DNA from: an uncultured Bacteroides sp.
Lineage (GTDB): Bacteria; Bacteroidota; Bacteroidia; Bacteroidales; Bacteroidaceae
Assembly: GCA_900755095.1 (NCBI GenBank)
Contig: CAAEFE010000107.1
Span: 1 to 47,954 of the forward strand
Length of the DNA stretch: 47,954 nt
Direction of reading: 5' to 3'
The position numbers were made by a program, and so were the translations under genes. Below the pieces are notes generated by a model. That model searched no databases and was not told where the DNA came from. It saw only the letters and a list, made by a program, of their open reading frames with translations. This document shows, piece after piece, positions 34,246 to 45,396 of the stretch (position 1 is its first letter; each line of letters begins with the position of its first letter).

Positions 34246-34548
34246 TTAAAATGACCAGCTTCCCGTCGCTAAATAATGCCACAAATATAAAAGGAAAGCT
34301 ATGATAATCAATATGATTCCAAAAGATACAGGCTTACGGCCACTTGCCTTTCTGCGCTTCAGGTGCGTCGTACCTTCGACAAACTTACCACGGATATCTT
34401 CGGGACTGAATTCTTTATCCGGAAGCATTCCCAACTCGCGTTTCGCCTTCTCCTCCATCTTCTCAAGCTTTTCTTTCCGCTCGTTTACGTAAATGTATTG
34501 ATGATTAAAGCCTCGAGGTTTTCTCATCGAATTGAAAAACATTCCCAT
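34246..34548 (-). CDS. Small conserved-type membrane protein, unknown function
   Basis: A 100-aa protein I cannot assign. The N-terminal half is basic and helical (YVNERKEKLEKMEEKAKRELGM). There is a middle segment SPEDIRGKFVEGTTHLKRRK, and one C-terminal membrane helix (FGIILIIIAFLLYLWHYLA, about 76-94). With positive residues before the helix, the N-terminus should be cytoplasmic. It starts one base after the OstA-like gene stop and ends 14 nt before mutL, so tight packing supports a real gene. Its place in an envelope-assembly operon suggests an envelope role, but this is only context. Confidence 0.7.
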   Translation of the reverse strand: MGMFFNSMRKPRGFNHQYIYVNERKEKLEKMEEKAKRELGMLPDKEFSPEDIRGKFVEGTTHLKRRKASGRKPVSFGIILIIIAFLLYLWHYLATGSWSF

Positions 34549-34549
34549 A

Positions 34550-36280
34550 TTACTTCATATTAATTAAACTTCGCTTATCTGTCTTTGGCTTCCGGTCGGT
34601 GGTTGGTTTCAGTGTCTCTCCTTCCTTCTTGCCTCTCCAGTTGAATATATCTTCTTTATTTAAAGGGCGGACATAGTCAAACCAGGCAAATGTAGATAGC
34701 CGCAACTTGTCGGGAGGGATCTGATCCATCGGATATAATGTTCCGTTGGACTTACCTACGAACATCCCTTTTTCCATCTTCTTCTCTTTCATATAAAGAT
34801 GGAGCACACTCCCCTCCATATTATTAAATCCGGTCATCGTACTGTCTTTTTCTTCCGGGTAGAAAGCGGTCATCACATTACCTATCACTTCAATATGACG
34901 CATATCACCATTTTCGAAATAGGCTTTCATCTCTTTACCGGACACTTGGTTATAATGAACAGAATCTTTCATCTCCACCGTCAGTGCCTGATTGATAATG
35001 TGGGCCCAGTTAATGGTACTGTCATTCATATAAATCTTGATCTCCTCGCCAAGCAGTTGCTGACCTTCATTCCAAAGAATCGGATCGATATACATGGTCA
35101 GACAAGAGTCTTTTGAATTATAAACCAGTGAGTCACAAACTCCCTGTACATCCGTCCGGTACATACGTACCTTATGATAAGCTTTCATCAGGCGGAAAAC
35201 AGAGTCCGTATTCAGATTATAGGAAATAAGCTGCAACGTATCTCCATGCATAAAGAGACTGTCTCCTTGTGAATAGTCAATAGCAACTGCACGTTTGGTA
35301 GCAAAAGCAGAGTCGGTCAATTCGTTATAGAAACAATAATCGCCGGTCAACATATTCTTGTTAATGGTATCCGTCATTCGTATATTATCGAACGCTTCAC
35401 CGTATCCCACTTTCCGGTCATAAAACAAACTGTCACCAATCAACTTCTTTCCCTCATTCGTCAGGATAGAACGGTCCAACAATTCAGCCTGTTCGCTGAG
35501 TGTATTATAGAAGCCTCGTTCCGAATAGATGTGATTATTGTCACTTACGATATTCGAAGGACCGAGAATGGTAGCAATCTTGGAAAAAGTATTATATTTC
35601 AGTGTATCCGACGTCAGGACAAACTTGGGATTCACCAATTTCACATCATGATTGAATACCGACTGTTTGGTAGCGGGACTGTATTCTCCCCAATCCGAGG
35701 TCAACACATTCTCTTCATCCATCAAAGTACCGCCCTCGAAATAATAACCGAGATCATAAAGACGGTCATAATTCAGACTATCGGTCAGAAGCGTCGTGTT
35801 CCGGTTGATCATCTTTACGTTCTCACGAATCTGCGCAATCTGTGTCATCCCGTCGTAGTAAAGATAATCACCGTAAATAAACAAGGTATCCCCCTGCTCC
35901 ATACGTACATTGCTGAATGCTTCTACCGAATTGGTTTTCTCGTAAATCAAAGCACTGTCACAAAACATATACATACTGTCGTGACGCAGCTTTACATTCC
36001 CAATCAGTACCTGAACATCCGGTCGGGCAAGCTTGTCGGCCTGTCCCTGATTGGCATGAAGCAAATATACTTTCGTCTTCTTATTTTCGGGCTCTTTCTT
36101 GATATCTTTATCAGTTTGCTTCGTTCCATTTGGAGTTTTCGCAGCCGGAGTCTCAGCCTTTTTAGTCTGTCCGGTGGGCTTCACCTGCGCCACAAGGCAT
36201 ACGGCAAACAGGCATAGAAAGCCTATAAGAAGCCATCTATGCCCGTCTTGCTGTTTATCTTTTTTGTTTTGTTTCAGCAT
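34550..36280 (-). CDS. OstA/LptA-domain protein, likely in outer-membrane LPS transport
   Basis: A 576-aa protein with a signal or anchor helix (WLLIGFLCLFAVCLVAQ, about 16-32) and a Lys/Pro/Thr-rich linker (about 33-70). A long beta-jellyroll of OstA-type repeats follows (about 70-500): PDVQVLIGNVKLRHDSMYMFCDSA, DTLFIYGDYLYYDG, LTSDTLKYNTFSKIATILG. Such repeats form the LptA/LptD bridge carrying lipopolysaccharide across the periplasm. It is far longer than E. coli LptA (185 aa) and lacks the LptD barrel, a form typical of Bacteroidota. It lies 22 nt after the SurA-like gene in the same run. The exact LPS role is inferred from the domain. Confidence 0.82.
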   Translation of the reverse strand: MLKQNKKDKQQDGHRWLLIGFLCLFAVCLVAQVKPTGQTKKAETPAAKTPNGTKQTDKDIKKEPENKKTKVYLLHANQGQADKLARPDVQVLIGNVKLRHDSMYMFCDSALIYEKTNSVEAFSNVRMEQGDTLFIYGDYLYYDGMTQIAQIRENVKMINRNTTLLTDSLNYDRLYDLGYYFEGGTLMDEENVLTSDWGEYSPATKQSVFNHDVKLVNPKFVLTSDTLKYNTFSKIATILGPSNIVSDNNHIYSERGFYNTLSEQAELLDRSILTNEGKKLIGDSLFYDRKVGYGEAFDNIRMTDTINKNMLTGDYCFYNELTDSAFATKRAVAIDYSQGDSLFMHGDTLQLISYNLNTDSVFRLMKAYHKVRMYRTDVQGVCDSLVYNSKDSCLTMYIDPILWNEGQQLLGEEIKIYMNDSTINWAHIINQALTVEMKDSVHYNQVSGKEMKAYFENGDMRHIEVIGNVMTAFYPEEKDSTMTGFNNMEGSVLHLYMKEKKMEKGMFVGKSNGTLYPMDQIPPDKLRLSTFAWFDYVRPLNKEDIFNWRGKKEGETLKPTTDRKPKTDKRSLINMK

Positions 36281-36302
36281 ATAAAGTCAAGCTGTTTAAA
36301 CA

Positions 36303-37685
36303 TCAATCGTTCCTTACCCAACCCGGATACTTGAAGTCACACTTCTGCCAATTCGGGTCAATACGTACATACGTATGTTTTTGTTTGTTCAGAATCCACT
36401 TCTGCAACATTTCTTCCCGGCGCTTATCCATCACGATTTCTTTCAGGTCCTGATAGTCTTCTGCAATGGTAGCTTTATGACCGTTGATCTTTGCTTTCAG
36501 TTTTACAATGGCACAAACTTCTTTTCCATCCTTCTCGTTAATCATCGTAAAGGCTCTGGAAATTTCGCCTACATTCATCTTATCCACCACTTTCGCAACA
36601 TCCTGAGGCAAATCCTGCATCTGGAACTTAGAAGTAGTGATACCTGTACGCTCATTCGTATTCACCATAAGACCGTGATTATTACGAGTATCCTTATCCT
36701 GTGAAATCACAGAGGCAGCCTCATCAAATGTAAACTTATTCTGACGGATATCATCGCCAATAGAATCCAAACGGACACAAGCCTCAGTCAACTCCTTTTC
36801 AGATACTTTCGGACGCAACAGAATGTGACGGGTATTCACACGGTCGCCACGTTTCTCGATAAGCTGGATAATATGATAACCAAATTCAGATTCTACAATC
36901 TTGGATACTTTCTTCGGGTCCTGAAGACTGAATGCTACATTGGCATAAGCCGGATCCAGCATACCACGTCCCATAAAATCAAGTTCACCACCTTTGATAG
37001 CAGAAGCCTTATCTTCGGAATACAGACGTGCCAATGTAGAAAAATCAATTTCACCCTTTGTCACACGGTCTGTATAATCGCGCAGACGTCTCTTTACATC
37101 TTCAATTTCCGCAATAGGAATTTTAGGTTGCAGCGTAATAATCTGCACCTCTACCTGAGTCGGAATATAAGGGATACTGTCCTGAGGAAGATCCTTGAAA
37201 TATCGGCGTACTTCTGCCGGAGTTACCTTGATATCTCCTACCAGTTTCTGCTGCATCTTCTGTACTGTCAGTCCATCACGGGCATTTTCGCGCAACGTTT
37301 CACGAATTTGAGTAGCAGTCTTATTGAAGTATTCCTCCATTTTCTCCTTAGAACCAATCTGCTGGATATACATATTGGTCATCATATCTACACGCTGAAT
37401 GATTTCCGCTTCGGAAACTTCGATACTATCCAACTTTGCCTGGTGCAGGAATAACTTCTGCACAGCGATTTCTTCGGGTATTACACAATAAGGATCGCCT
37501 TCAAATCTGCGTCCATTGTACAAGGCATCCATACGGGCCTCTTCTACATCTGATTTCAAAATAGCTTCGTCACCTACTACCCAAACTACCTCATCAATTA
37601 CATTGTCCTGTGCATAAGTTACCACGTTGGCAAATACTGCCAGGACAAGGGTAACAATAAATCTAAAGTTCACAAACTTCTTCAT
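36303..37685 (-). CDS. SurA-like periplasmic chaperone and peptidyl-prolyl isomerase
   Basis: A 460-aa protein with a signal peptide (cleavage near VTYAQ, 26). A SurA_N-like helical chaperone domain (about 27-170) starts DNVIDEVVWVVGDEAILKSDVEEA. Two parvulin-type modules follow. The first (about 178-285) has FSTLARLYSEDKASAIKGGELDFMGRG in part, and FGYHIIQLIEKRGD. The second (about 288-400) starts RHILLRPKVSEKEL. It ends with a C-terminal helix like SurA. It should escort outer-membrane proteins through the periplasm. It is the third of three consecutive foldase-like genes, 9 nt after the previous one. The second parvulin module looks less complete, so its activity is uncertain. Confidence 0.85.
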   Translation of the reverse strand: MKKFVNFRFIVTLVLAVFANVVTYAQDNVIDEVVWVVGDEAILKSDVEEARMDALYNGRRFEGDPYCVIPEEIAVQKLFLHQAKLDSIEVSEAEIIQRVDMMTNMYIQQIGSKEKMEEYFNKTATQIRETLRENARDGLTVQKMQQKLVGDIKVTPAEVRRYFKDLPQDSIPYIPTQVEVQIITLQPKIPIAEIEDVKRRLRDYTDRVTKGEIDFSTLARLYSEDKASAIKGGELDFMGRGMLDPAYANVAFSLQDPKKVSKIVESEFGYHIIQLIEKRGDRVNTRHILLRPKVSEKELTEACVRLDSIGDDIRQNKFTFDEAASVISQDKDTRNNHGLMVNTNERTGITTSKFQMQDLPQDVAKVVDKMNVGEISRAFTMINEKDGKEVCAIVKLKAKINGHKATIAEDYQDLKEIVMDKRREEMLQKWILNKQKHTYVRIDPNWQKCDFKYPGWVRND

Positions 37686-37694
37686 TCTTTGTAT

Positions 37695-38546
37695 TTAATA
37701 ATTGTATATAATCTTCTTCTTGTTTACAGCCTGCTGATACAGATCATTCTTCACTTGTTCCATAAAGTTCACCCGTTTCTGATTGACCAGTAAATCCTTC
37801 ACTTCCGACCGGGCAAACTCATACGGTTTCTCTTCACCTGCCCCGCGATAATCGCTCACATTGAGGAAATAGTAAAATGCCGTATCTTTCAGTTCCACAT
37901 GTCGGTGCTTGTCTACATATTGCTCCGGTGACGCCTCTTTCAATGGAATCAGGTCCAGAACATCCGTAACCGGAACCCATTTATTGTAAAAGTATTCATA
38001 CTTCACCGCATTCTGCAAACTATATTTTTCCAGACTTTCCACAGCATCCTGTTTTTCCGTCTTGTACCATCTGCGAACATTGTTCAGCTGAGGTGCCGTC
38101 AACGGTACTTTAATAAACAATCCCTTGATCAGCGGAGATTCCAGTTTAAACAATTCCTTGTTTTTCTCATAATAATCCGCTATTTCCTGTTCCGAAATAT
38201 CATTCGTCAGTTTTTGGTTTATCAATTCCTGCTGATAGGTATGCATAATCAAAGCTTTCCGGTAATTCTCCACCAGCTTATCTACATCCACATTATCCGG
38301 AATATTATTCGCAGCTTTTTCATACAACAAAATCTCCTCCGCCCAGCTACGAATGTAATGCTCGGCGAAAAGAATGCTATCATCTTTTGACAATCCGACC
38401 GGTAGTACAGACATCAAATCTTCTTTATACAAAAAGTTACCATCTACCTCCACCAATGCAGTCTTGCCTTTGTGGTCGTACTGCTCTTTGCACGCTCCAC
38501 AACAGAGAAGGGTAATTAGTAAGAGGACTAATATTCGCATTGTCAA
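37695..38546 (-). CDS. SurA-N-like foldase lipoprotein without clear isomerase domain
   Basis: A 283-aa lipoprotein; lipid Cys in LLCCGACKEQ. Residues about 30-130 resemble a SurA/PpiC N-terminal chaperone domain: VEVDGNFLYKEDLMSVLPVGLSKDD, then YRKALIMHTYQQELINQKL and ISEQEIADYYEKNKELFKL. A canonical parvulin module is not recognisable. The region 135-283 (SPLIKGLFIKVPLTAPQL...) could be a degenerate one. It lies between two parvulin genes (48 and 9 nt gaps) and probably works with them on outer-membrane protein folding. The function is inferred from fold likeness and context. Confidence 0.68.
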   Translation of the reverse strand: MTMRILVLLLITLLCCGACKEQYDHKGKTALVEVDGNFLYKEDLMSVLPVGLSKDDSILFAEHYIRSWAEEILLYEKAANNIPDNVDVDKLVENYRKALIMHTYQQELINQKLTNDISEQEIADYYEKNKELFKLESPLIKGLFIKVPLTAPQLNNVRRWYKTEKQDAVESLEKYSLQNAVKYEYFYNKWVPVTDVLDLIPLKEASPEQYVDKHRHVELKDTAFYYFLNVSDYRGAGEEKPYEFARSEVKDLLVNQKRVNFMEQVKNDLYQQAVNKKKIIYNY

Positions 38547-38594
38547 TTCAAATCTACTTATTTAAGGTACGAAGATAGTGAATAATCGGTTACA

Positions 38595-40139
38595 TCAGTT
38601 ATTATTAACTGTTTTTAAAACCTCTTGGTTTATTTCAACCTTACCAGATTCCCTCAATTCCTGCTCCCAATATGCGTTAAGATAGCTTCTATAATCTTTT
38701 CTCACCTGATCAATTACCTCTCTGTAATCCTCTGGTCCCTTCTGTTTTTTGCCTACAGCGATAGTAAAAGGATAAGACACTACAGGGTCAAAAGCGCCCT
38801 TCTTAAAGACCAATTTATCTATATATTTATTATCTCCGTCGGCAAAAACACCCTGTTCAATTTTAATTGTTTCAGCACCGGATGTATTAAATGTTTTGCG
38901 AAGCATATCCTCCCATTCATTCTCCGGAACTTTTTTCAGTAGCTTTTTAGCCTGTTTAGCAGTCTTTTTATCTGCACAATGCAACACTACTCCTTTGTAT
39001 CGGGGATGCTCCCATCGGTAATCCGATGAATGAAACTTAAAATAAGTAGCCAATCCCGCCCGGTCGTTAACAGCCGGTAAATCTACTTTCTGATGCACGA
39101 TTTCCTCAGCCAGACATTTCTCAGCATATTCCTGCAAAGTATAACGAAGTTCCGGATGTTTTCTTTCCATATGCTGACTCTCATAATCCAGCAGAGATTT
39201 TGCTATAAAGCCATTCAACTGCCGTTTTACAGCCTGAGGATGGGATGAAGCAAACCGCTTAAACATTTCTCCTGTATATGCCTGCCCGTTGATGGTAAAC
39301 AAAACCCGTTCCGTTCCACCTTTCTGCAATACTTCTTCCAAAGACTCCATATTGGGAATATACTGGTATTCCTTTTTCAATTGCTCTACGATGGCTTCCG
39401 TTCCTTTATCCAACGGCTGACGCCTTAAACGATTCAGAAGACTGTCACTAACGACTTCATATGCAGGCACTTCCTTTCGATCTATGACTTTCAGAATATG
39501 AATCCCCTCCGGAGTAAAAAAAGGTTTGGATATTTCACCTTTTGCCAAAGAGAAAGCAGCCTCCTCAAACTCCGATGTTGTCTGTAAACTTTCTATCCAC
39601 CGACAACGTTTATCATCCGAAAACCGATCTACCAAACGGGCAAAATCCACACTCGGCTGATTTTGTATCACCTGATAAATAGAGTCCATGCGAGCCTGTT
39701 CCTCCTGTAAATGCCGGGATGTAATGGTCTGAGGCAGATATTTGTAAATTTGCCATATCTGCACTTGTCCGCCACGTACATTTTCCTTCATCTTCTGATA
39801 TAGAATACGGGCATTGCCATCCATTTCCTGATCATCCAGAAGGTATGACCTCAGCAAATTTGTCCGATAAGCCTCCTGTTGCTTGCGAAAAGCCGAAGTA
39901 GTGTCGAGTCCGGCCGCTCTGGCCGCTTCCACTTTCAACTTAGACAGAATGAAAAGCTCCGCATATTCTCTAGGAGACAATTTCGTACCATTACCGTCCG
40001 TATGCCGGCGATAGGAGTATTCAAACTCCGAACGAGGTATTTCTTTCCCATTAATCCGCATCACTACGGGATCTTCCTGAGCGAAAGCTAATACTCCGAA
40101 GAGACTTATCCATCCTAAAAGCAGATTTCTTTTCATCAT
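38595..40139 (-). CDS. Parvulin-type peptidyl-prolyl isomerase / foldase
   Basis: A 514-aa periplasmic protein with a signal peptide (MMKRNLLLGWISLFGVLAFA). A SurA-N-like region (about 22-110) starts EDPVVMRINGKEIPRSEFEYSY. A PpiC/parvulin module (about 120-235) contains GQVQIWQIYKYLPQ, VDFARLVDRFSDDKRCRW and GIHILKVIDRKEVPAYE. A further 280 residues complete a chaperone-like tail, with a second weak parvulin-like stretch near 375-480 (YKGVVLHCADKK, YPFTIAVGKKQKGPEDYREV). It opens a run of six minus-strand genes ending in mutL. A hairpin lies between it and guaB. Client proteins are unknown, with outer-membrane proteins most likely. Confidence 0.8.
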   Translation of the reverse strand: MMKRNLLLGWISLFGVLAFAQEDPVVMRINGKEIPRSEFEYSYRRHTDGNGTKLSPREYAELFILSKLKVEAARAAGLDTTSAFRKQQEAYRTNLLRSYLLDDQEMDGNARILYQKMKENVRGGQVQIWQIYKYLPQTITSRHLQEEQARMDSIYQVIQNQPSVDFARLVDRFSDDKRCRWIESLQTTSEFEEAAFSLAKGEISKPFFTPEGIHILKVIDRKEVPAYEVVSDSLLNRLRRQPLDKGTEAIVEQLKKEYQYIPNMESLEEVLQKGGTERVLFTINGQAYTGEMFKRFASSHPQAVKRQLNGFIAKSLLDYESQHMERKHPELRYTLQEYAEKCLAEEIVHQKVDLPAVNDRAGLATYFKFHSSDYRWEHPRYKGVVLHCADKKTAKQAKKLLKKVPENEWEDMLRKTFNTSGAETIKIEQGVFADGDNKYIDKLVFKKGAFDPVVSYPFTIAVGKKQKGPEDYREVIDQVRKDYRSYLNAYWEQELRESGKVEINQEVLKTVNNN

Positions 40140-40161
40140 TGATTTTTATTTAAAAACGACA

Positions 40162-40204
40162 AACGGTGAACAACGAACATATGCCATACAGCCTGTTCAC
40201 CGTT
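40162..40204 (-). terminator. Hairpin with GGTGAAC repeats after guaB
   Basis: AACGGTGAACA (40162-40172) and TGTTCACCGTT (40194-40204) form a perfect 11-bp stem with a 21-nt loop. On the minus RNA it is followed by UGUCGUUUUUAA, so it probably ends guaB transcripts. Extra copies of the unit (AACGGTGAACGGTGAACA, AACGGTAAACG) precede it, at 40196-40225 on the plus strand. Confidence 0.65.
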
Positions 40205-40233
40205 CACCGTTAATCGTTTACCGTTTATATAAA

Positions 40234-41724
<1,491 letters not shown>

Positions 41725-41742
41725 TTAAAAATTTATTGCGTG

Positions 41743-41750
41743 CAAATATA
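41743..41750 (-). promoter_or_regulatory. guaB: Predicted -7 box of guaB
   Basis: TATATTTG on the minus strand is an exact TANNTTTG, 31 nt before the guaB start. No TTTG at the normal distance is visible, so the -33 element is weak. Confidence 0.45.
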
Positions 41751-41799
41751 CAGTTTTTATTCAAAACAGCATACCTGCACGCCTATTTTTTTCGCTTTT

Positions 41800-43980
41800 T
41801 TAATTAGCCATTTCAGAGATGAACTTGATTCTCACCAGTCGGACTTCCTCTTCGGTAAATTCATCGCCCAGTTCGTCAAGAGCATCATCAATCTTGTCTG
41901 TCGTAGATTCCTTGAAGTAATCATAGATATCGAGCATATGATCTTCATCCATAATTTCTTCCAGGAAGTAGTCAATATTCAGTTTAGTTCCGGAGTAAAC
42001 GATTGCTTCCACTTCATCCAGCAGTTCACCAAACTCGATTCCTTTGGAAAGAGCGATATCGTCCAGCGCCACTTTACGGTCGATAGCCTGAATGATAGCC
42101 ACCTTCATCTTTGACTTATTGGCAACCGTACGTACACGTAAATCTTCCGGACGTTCGATTTCATTCTCTTCGCAATGACGTTTGATCAGTTTACAGAACT
42201 CTTCACCATAGCGTTTCGCCTTTCCGGCACCTACGCCCGGAATATTCTGCAGTTCATCCAATGTCACCGGGTAGATGGTAGCCATTGCTTCCAAAGACGG
42301 ATCCTGGAAAATGACATAAGGAGGAACTTCCAGTTTCTTGGACAGCTTCTTCCGTAGATCCTTCAGCATTGAATAAAGAGCCGGGTCTACCGCACAAGAG
42401 CCACCGCCACGTGCAGGTACTTCTTCTTCCGTTTCTTCAAAATCATTATCTTCAGTAATCTTGAATGATTTTGGCTTCTTCAGGAACTTATGCCCCTCTT
42501 CCGTCACTTTCAAGAGACCATAATTCTCCACATCTTTGCTCAAGTAACCGCCAATCAAAGCTTGCCGGATCACTGCATTCCATGTTTTGTCTTCTTCGCC
42601 CATACCCGAACCGAACACTTCGAGGTCTTCGTGTAGGTGAGCCTGTACTTCCGACGTTTCTCTACCTTGTAGTATGTCTATGATATAATCTGCCTTAAAA
42701 TTTTCTTTCACCGCGATAATCGCTTCAATCACGGCACATAATAACTCTTGAGCCTCCACTTGTTTTTTAGGGTTTAAACAGTTGTCACAATTTCCACAAT
42801 TTTCTTCCGTATATTCTTCACCGAAATAATGCAGCAATGTCTTGCGCCGGCACACGGAAGATTCGGCATAAGCAGCGGTTTCCAACAGAAGCTGCTTGCC
42901 AATTTCCTGTTCTGCCACAGGTTTTCCTTGCATGAACTTTTCCAGTTTCTGCAAGTCTTTGTTTGTATAAAAGGTCAGGCACTGGCCTTCGCCACCGTCT
43001 CTACCGGCACGTCCAGTCTCCTGATAATACCCTTCCAGACTCTTCGGGATATCATAATGGATCACAAACCGTACATCCGGCTTGTCGATTCCCATACCAA
43101 AAGCGATGGTAGCCACAATCACTTCCACCTTTTCCATCAGGAAATCATCCTGGTTTTTCGTTCTCGTCATTGAGTCCATACCTGCATGATAAGGACGCGC
43201 GTTTATTCCGTTTGCCTGAAGAATTTCAGCAAGTTCCTCTACTTTCTTCCGGCTCAGGCAATAGATAATGCCCGACTTTTCCGAGTTGTTCTTGATGAAC
43301 TTGATGATATCTTTATCAATATTGTTAGTCTTTGCGCGTACCTCATAATAAAGGTTCGGACGGTTGAACGAAGATTTGAAAACCTGTGCATCCACCATCC
43401 CCAGATTTTTCTGGATATCGTGCTGTACCTTCGGTGTTGCTGTTGCAGTAAGCGCAATCAAGGGAGCTTTCCCTATTTCGTTAATGATCGGACGAATTCG
43501 CCGATACTCCGGACGGAAGTCATGCCCCCATTCGGAAATACAATGAGCTTCGTCTACCGCATAGAACGATATTTTCACCGAACGCAAAAAATCTACGTTT
43601 TCTTCCTTTGTCAATGACTCAGGAGCCACATATAGCAATTTTGTTTTTCCGGCAAGGATGTCAGACCTTACTTGGTCTATTGCGCCTTTATTTAATGAAG
43701 AATTTATAAAATGGGCGATGCCATCCTCTTCACTGAAATTGCGCATTGCATCCACCTGATTCTTCATCAACGCAATGAGCGGAGAAATAACAATTGCCGT
43801 ACCTTCCATCAAGAGCGAAGGTAACTGATAGCATAAAGATTTTCCGCCACCGGTAGGCATTAGCACAAAGGTATCTTTACCATCAAGCAAGTTCTGAATG
43901 ATTGCTTCCTGGTTTCCCTTGAACTTATTAAATCCGAAATACTTTTTCAGTTCATCTGTTAAATTAATCTTCCCTGCCAT
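41800..43980 (-). CDS. recQ: ATP-dependent DNA helicase RecQ
   Basis: RecQ unwinds DNA 3' to 5' in recombination and replication-fork repair. The 726-aa protein contains superfamily-2 motifs: Walker A VLMPTGGGKSLCYQLPSLL, DEAH box VDEAHCISEWGHDFRPEYRR, ALTATATPKV, and the motif VI block GYYQETGRAGRDGG. The RQC zinc site follows (CRRKTLLHYFGEEY..NCGNCDNC, about 375-405), then a winged helix. An HRDC domain (about 520-600, ILFQDPSLEAM-like and IPGVGAGKAKRYG) is present. The last 100 residues are acidic and extend past the usual end (E. coli RecQ is 609 aa), a common Bacteroidota extension. It has its own promoter and follows clpX by 169 nt. Confidence 0.95.
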   Translation of the reverse strand: MAGKINLTDELKKYFGFNKFKGNQEAIIQNLLDGKDTFVLMPTGGGKSLCYQLPSLLMEGTAIVISPLIALMKNQVDAMRNFSEEDGIAHFINSSLNKGAIDQVRSDILAGKTKLLYVAPESLTKEENVDFLRSVKISFYAVDEAHCISEWGHDFRPEYRRIRPIINEIGKAPLIALTATATPKVQHDIQKNLGMVDAQVFKSSFNRPNLYYEVRAKTNNIDKDIIKFIKNNSEKSGIIYCLSRKKVEELAEILQANGINARPYHAGMDSMTRTKNQDDFLMEKVEVIVATIAFGMGIDKPDVRFVIHYDIPKSLEGYYQETGRAGRDGGEGQCLTFYTNKDLQKLEKFMQGKPVAEQEIGKQLLLETAAYAESSVCRRKTLLHYFGEEYTEENCGNCDNCLNPKKQVEAQELLCAVIEAIIAVKENFKADYIIDILQGRETSEVQAHLHEDLEVFGSGMGEEDKTWNAVIRQALIGGYLSKDVENYGLLKVTEEGHKFLKKPKSFKITEDNDFEETEEEVPARGGGSCAVDPALYSMLKDLRKKLSKKLEVPPYVIFQDPSLEAMATIYPVTLDELQNIPGVGAGKAKRYGEEFCKLIKRHCEENEIERPEDLRVRTVANKSKMKVAIIQAIDRKVALDDIALSKGIEFGELLDEVEAIVYSGTKLNIDYFLEEIMDEDHMLDIYDYFKESTTDKIDDALDELGDEFTEEEVRLVRIKFISEMAN

Positions 43981-44051
43981 CTTAACTTAGGTTGTTTTAT
44001 TCAGTTCATGGTTTAACTTTAAGTAAAGCCCTCCATTGCAAGAGAGCCAAA

Positions 44052-44086
44052 CAAAGTTATAAACAACTTCGTAATTACCAAGCAAA
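44052..44086 (-). promoter_or_regulatory. recQ: Predicted promoter of recQ
   Basis: On the minus strand, TTTG (44083-44086), 23 bp, then TAACTTTG (44052-44059), an exact -7 match. The start site would be near 44045, about 65 nt before the ATG. Confidence 0.55.
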
Positions 44087-44149
44087 ATACGACTAATATT
44101 TTCAAGAAAAAACAGAAACAATCATTTTCAATAGCCTTACTATTTGATA

Positions 44150-45394
44150 TTAAGCAGTTTGCAGCCTTGCCATATTCGCTTTTTCCAGCTGTTGTTTTGC
44201 ATAATCCAGCGTTACCTTATACTCTTTTTTGCTCTCTGAAGGGATTTCAAACATGACATCCATCATGATTGTTTCCACAATAGAACGCAACCCGCGGGCA
44301 CCTAACTTATATTCTACAGCCTTGTCAACGATATATTCGAAAACAGAATCTTCAAATGTCAGCTTGATACCATCCATTTCAAACAACTTGATATATTGCT
44401 TGATGATAGAGTTTTTCGGTTCGGTAAGAATAGCACGGAGTGCATTGCGGTCCAGCGGGTTCAGATAAGTCAGCACCGGAAGACGACCGATAATTTCGGG
44501 AATCAGTCCGAATGACTTCAAATCCTGAGGAGCAATGTACTGCATCATATTATTCTTATCGATCACTGCCGTTTTTTGCGATGCGGTATATCCTACCACA
44601 TGCGTATTCAGCCGTTGGGCGATTTTCTTTTCAATACCATCGAAAGCACCACCACAGATAAAGAGAATGTTCTTGGTATTCACCGGAATCATTTTCTGGT
44701 CGGGATGCTTACGGCCTCCCTGGGGAGGAACGTTCACCACCGATCCCTCAAGCAATTTCAGCAAACCTTGCTGCACCCCTTCTCCACTTACGTCGCGAGT
44801 GATAGAAGGATTGTCTCCTTTGCGGGCAATCTTGTCTATCTCATCGATAAACACAATTCCTTGCTCAGCCTCCGGCACATTATAGTCTGCCACCTGAAGC
44901 AAACGGGTCAGAATGCTTTCAATATCTTCACCGACATAACCGGCTTCCGTCAATACCGTAGCGTCTACAATCGTAAACGGAACATGAAGCAACTTGGCAA
45001 TAGTACGTGCCAGCAATGTTTTCCCGGTTCCGGTACTACCCACCATGATAATGTTTGATTTTTCAATCTCTACATCATCACCGCTGTCTTTCTGCAAAAG
45101 ACGCTTATAATGGTTGTAAACCGATACGGAAAGAAAGCGCTTCGCATCATCCTGTCCGATTACGTACTGATCGAGGAATTTCTTTATTTCTACCGGTTTG
45201 GGCAGTTCTTTTAAGTTGAGTTTGGTAGCTCCGGCCCTTTTTCTGCCTTCGCCCAGTGCTTCCTGAGTAATCTCATAAGCCTGGGTAGCGCAGCTGTCGC
45301 AGATATAGCCGTTCATTCCTGTGATCAGGAATCCGACTTCATTCTCCGACCGACCACAGAAGCTACACTTTTTCTTTGTCTTTGAATCAGCCAT
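44150..45394 (-). CDS. clpX: ATP-dependent protease ATPase subunit ClpX
   Basis: ClpX is the hexameric unfoldase that feeds tagged proteins into ClpP. The 414-aa protein starts with the zinc-binding domain (C10SFC and C32DSC-type pairs, [28 protein letters not shown]). The AAA+ core has Walker [14 protein letters not shown] (near 120), Walker [15 protein letters not shown], and sensor II in [12 protein letters not shown]. The IGF-type loop that docks on ClpP and the pore loop GYVGEDIE are in the expected places. It starts 2 nt after the clpP stop, the standard clpP-clpX order, so both are one transcript. No unusual residues are seen. Confidence 0.98.
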   Translation of the reverse strand: MADSKTKKKCSFCGRSENEVGFLITGMNGYICDSCATQAYEITQEALGEGRKRAGATKLNLKELPKPVEIKKFLDQYVIGQDDAKRFLSVSVYNHYKRLLQKDSGDDVEIEKSNIIMVGSTGTGKTLLARTIAKLLHVPFTIVDATVLTEAGYVGEDIESILTRLLQVADYNVPEAEQGIVFIDEIDKIARKGDNPSITRDVSGEGVQQGLLKLLEGSVVNVPPQGGRKHPDQKMIPVNTKNILFICGGAFDGIEKKIAQRLNTHVVGYTASQKTAVIDKNNMMQYIAPQDLKSFGLIPEIIGRLPVLTYLNPLDRNALRAILTEPKNSIIKQYIKLFEMDGIKLTFEDSVFEYIVDKAVEYKLGARGLRSIVETIMMDVMFEIPSESKKEYKVTLDYAKQQLEKANMARLQTA

Positions 45395-45396
45395 TT

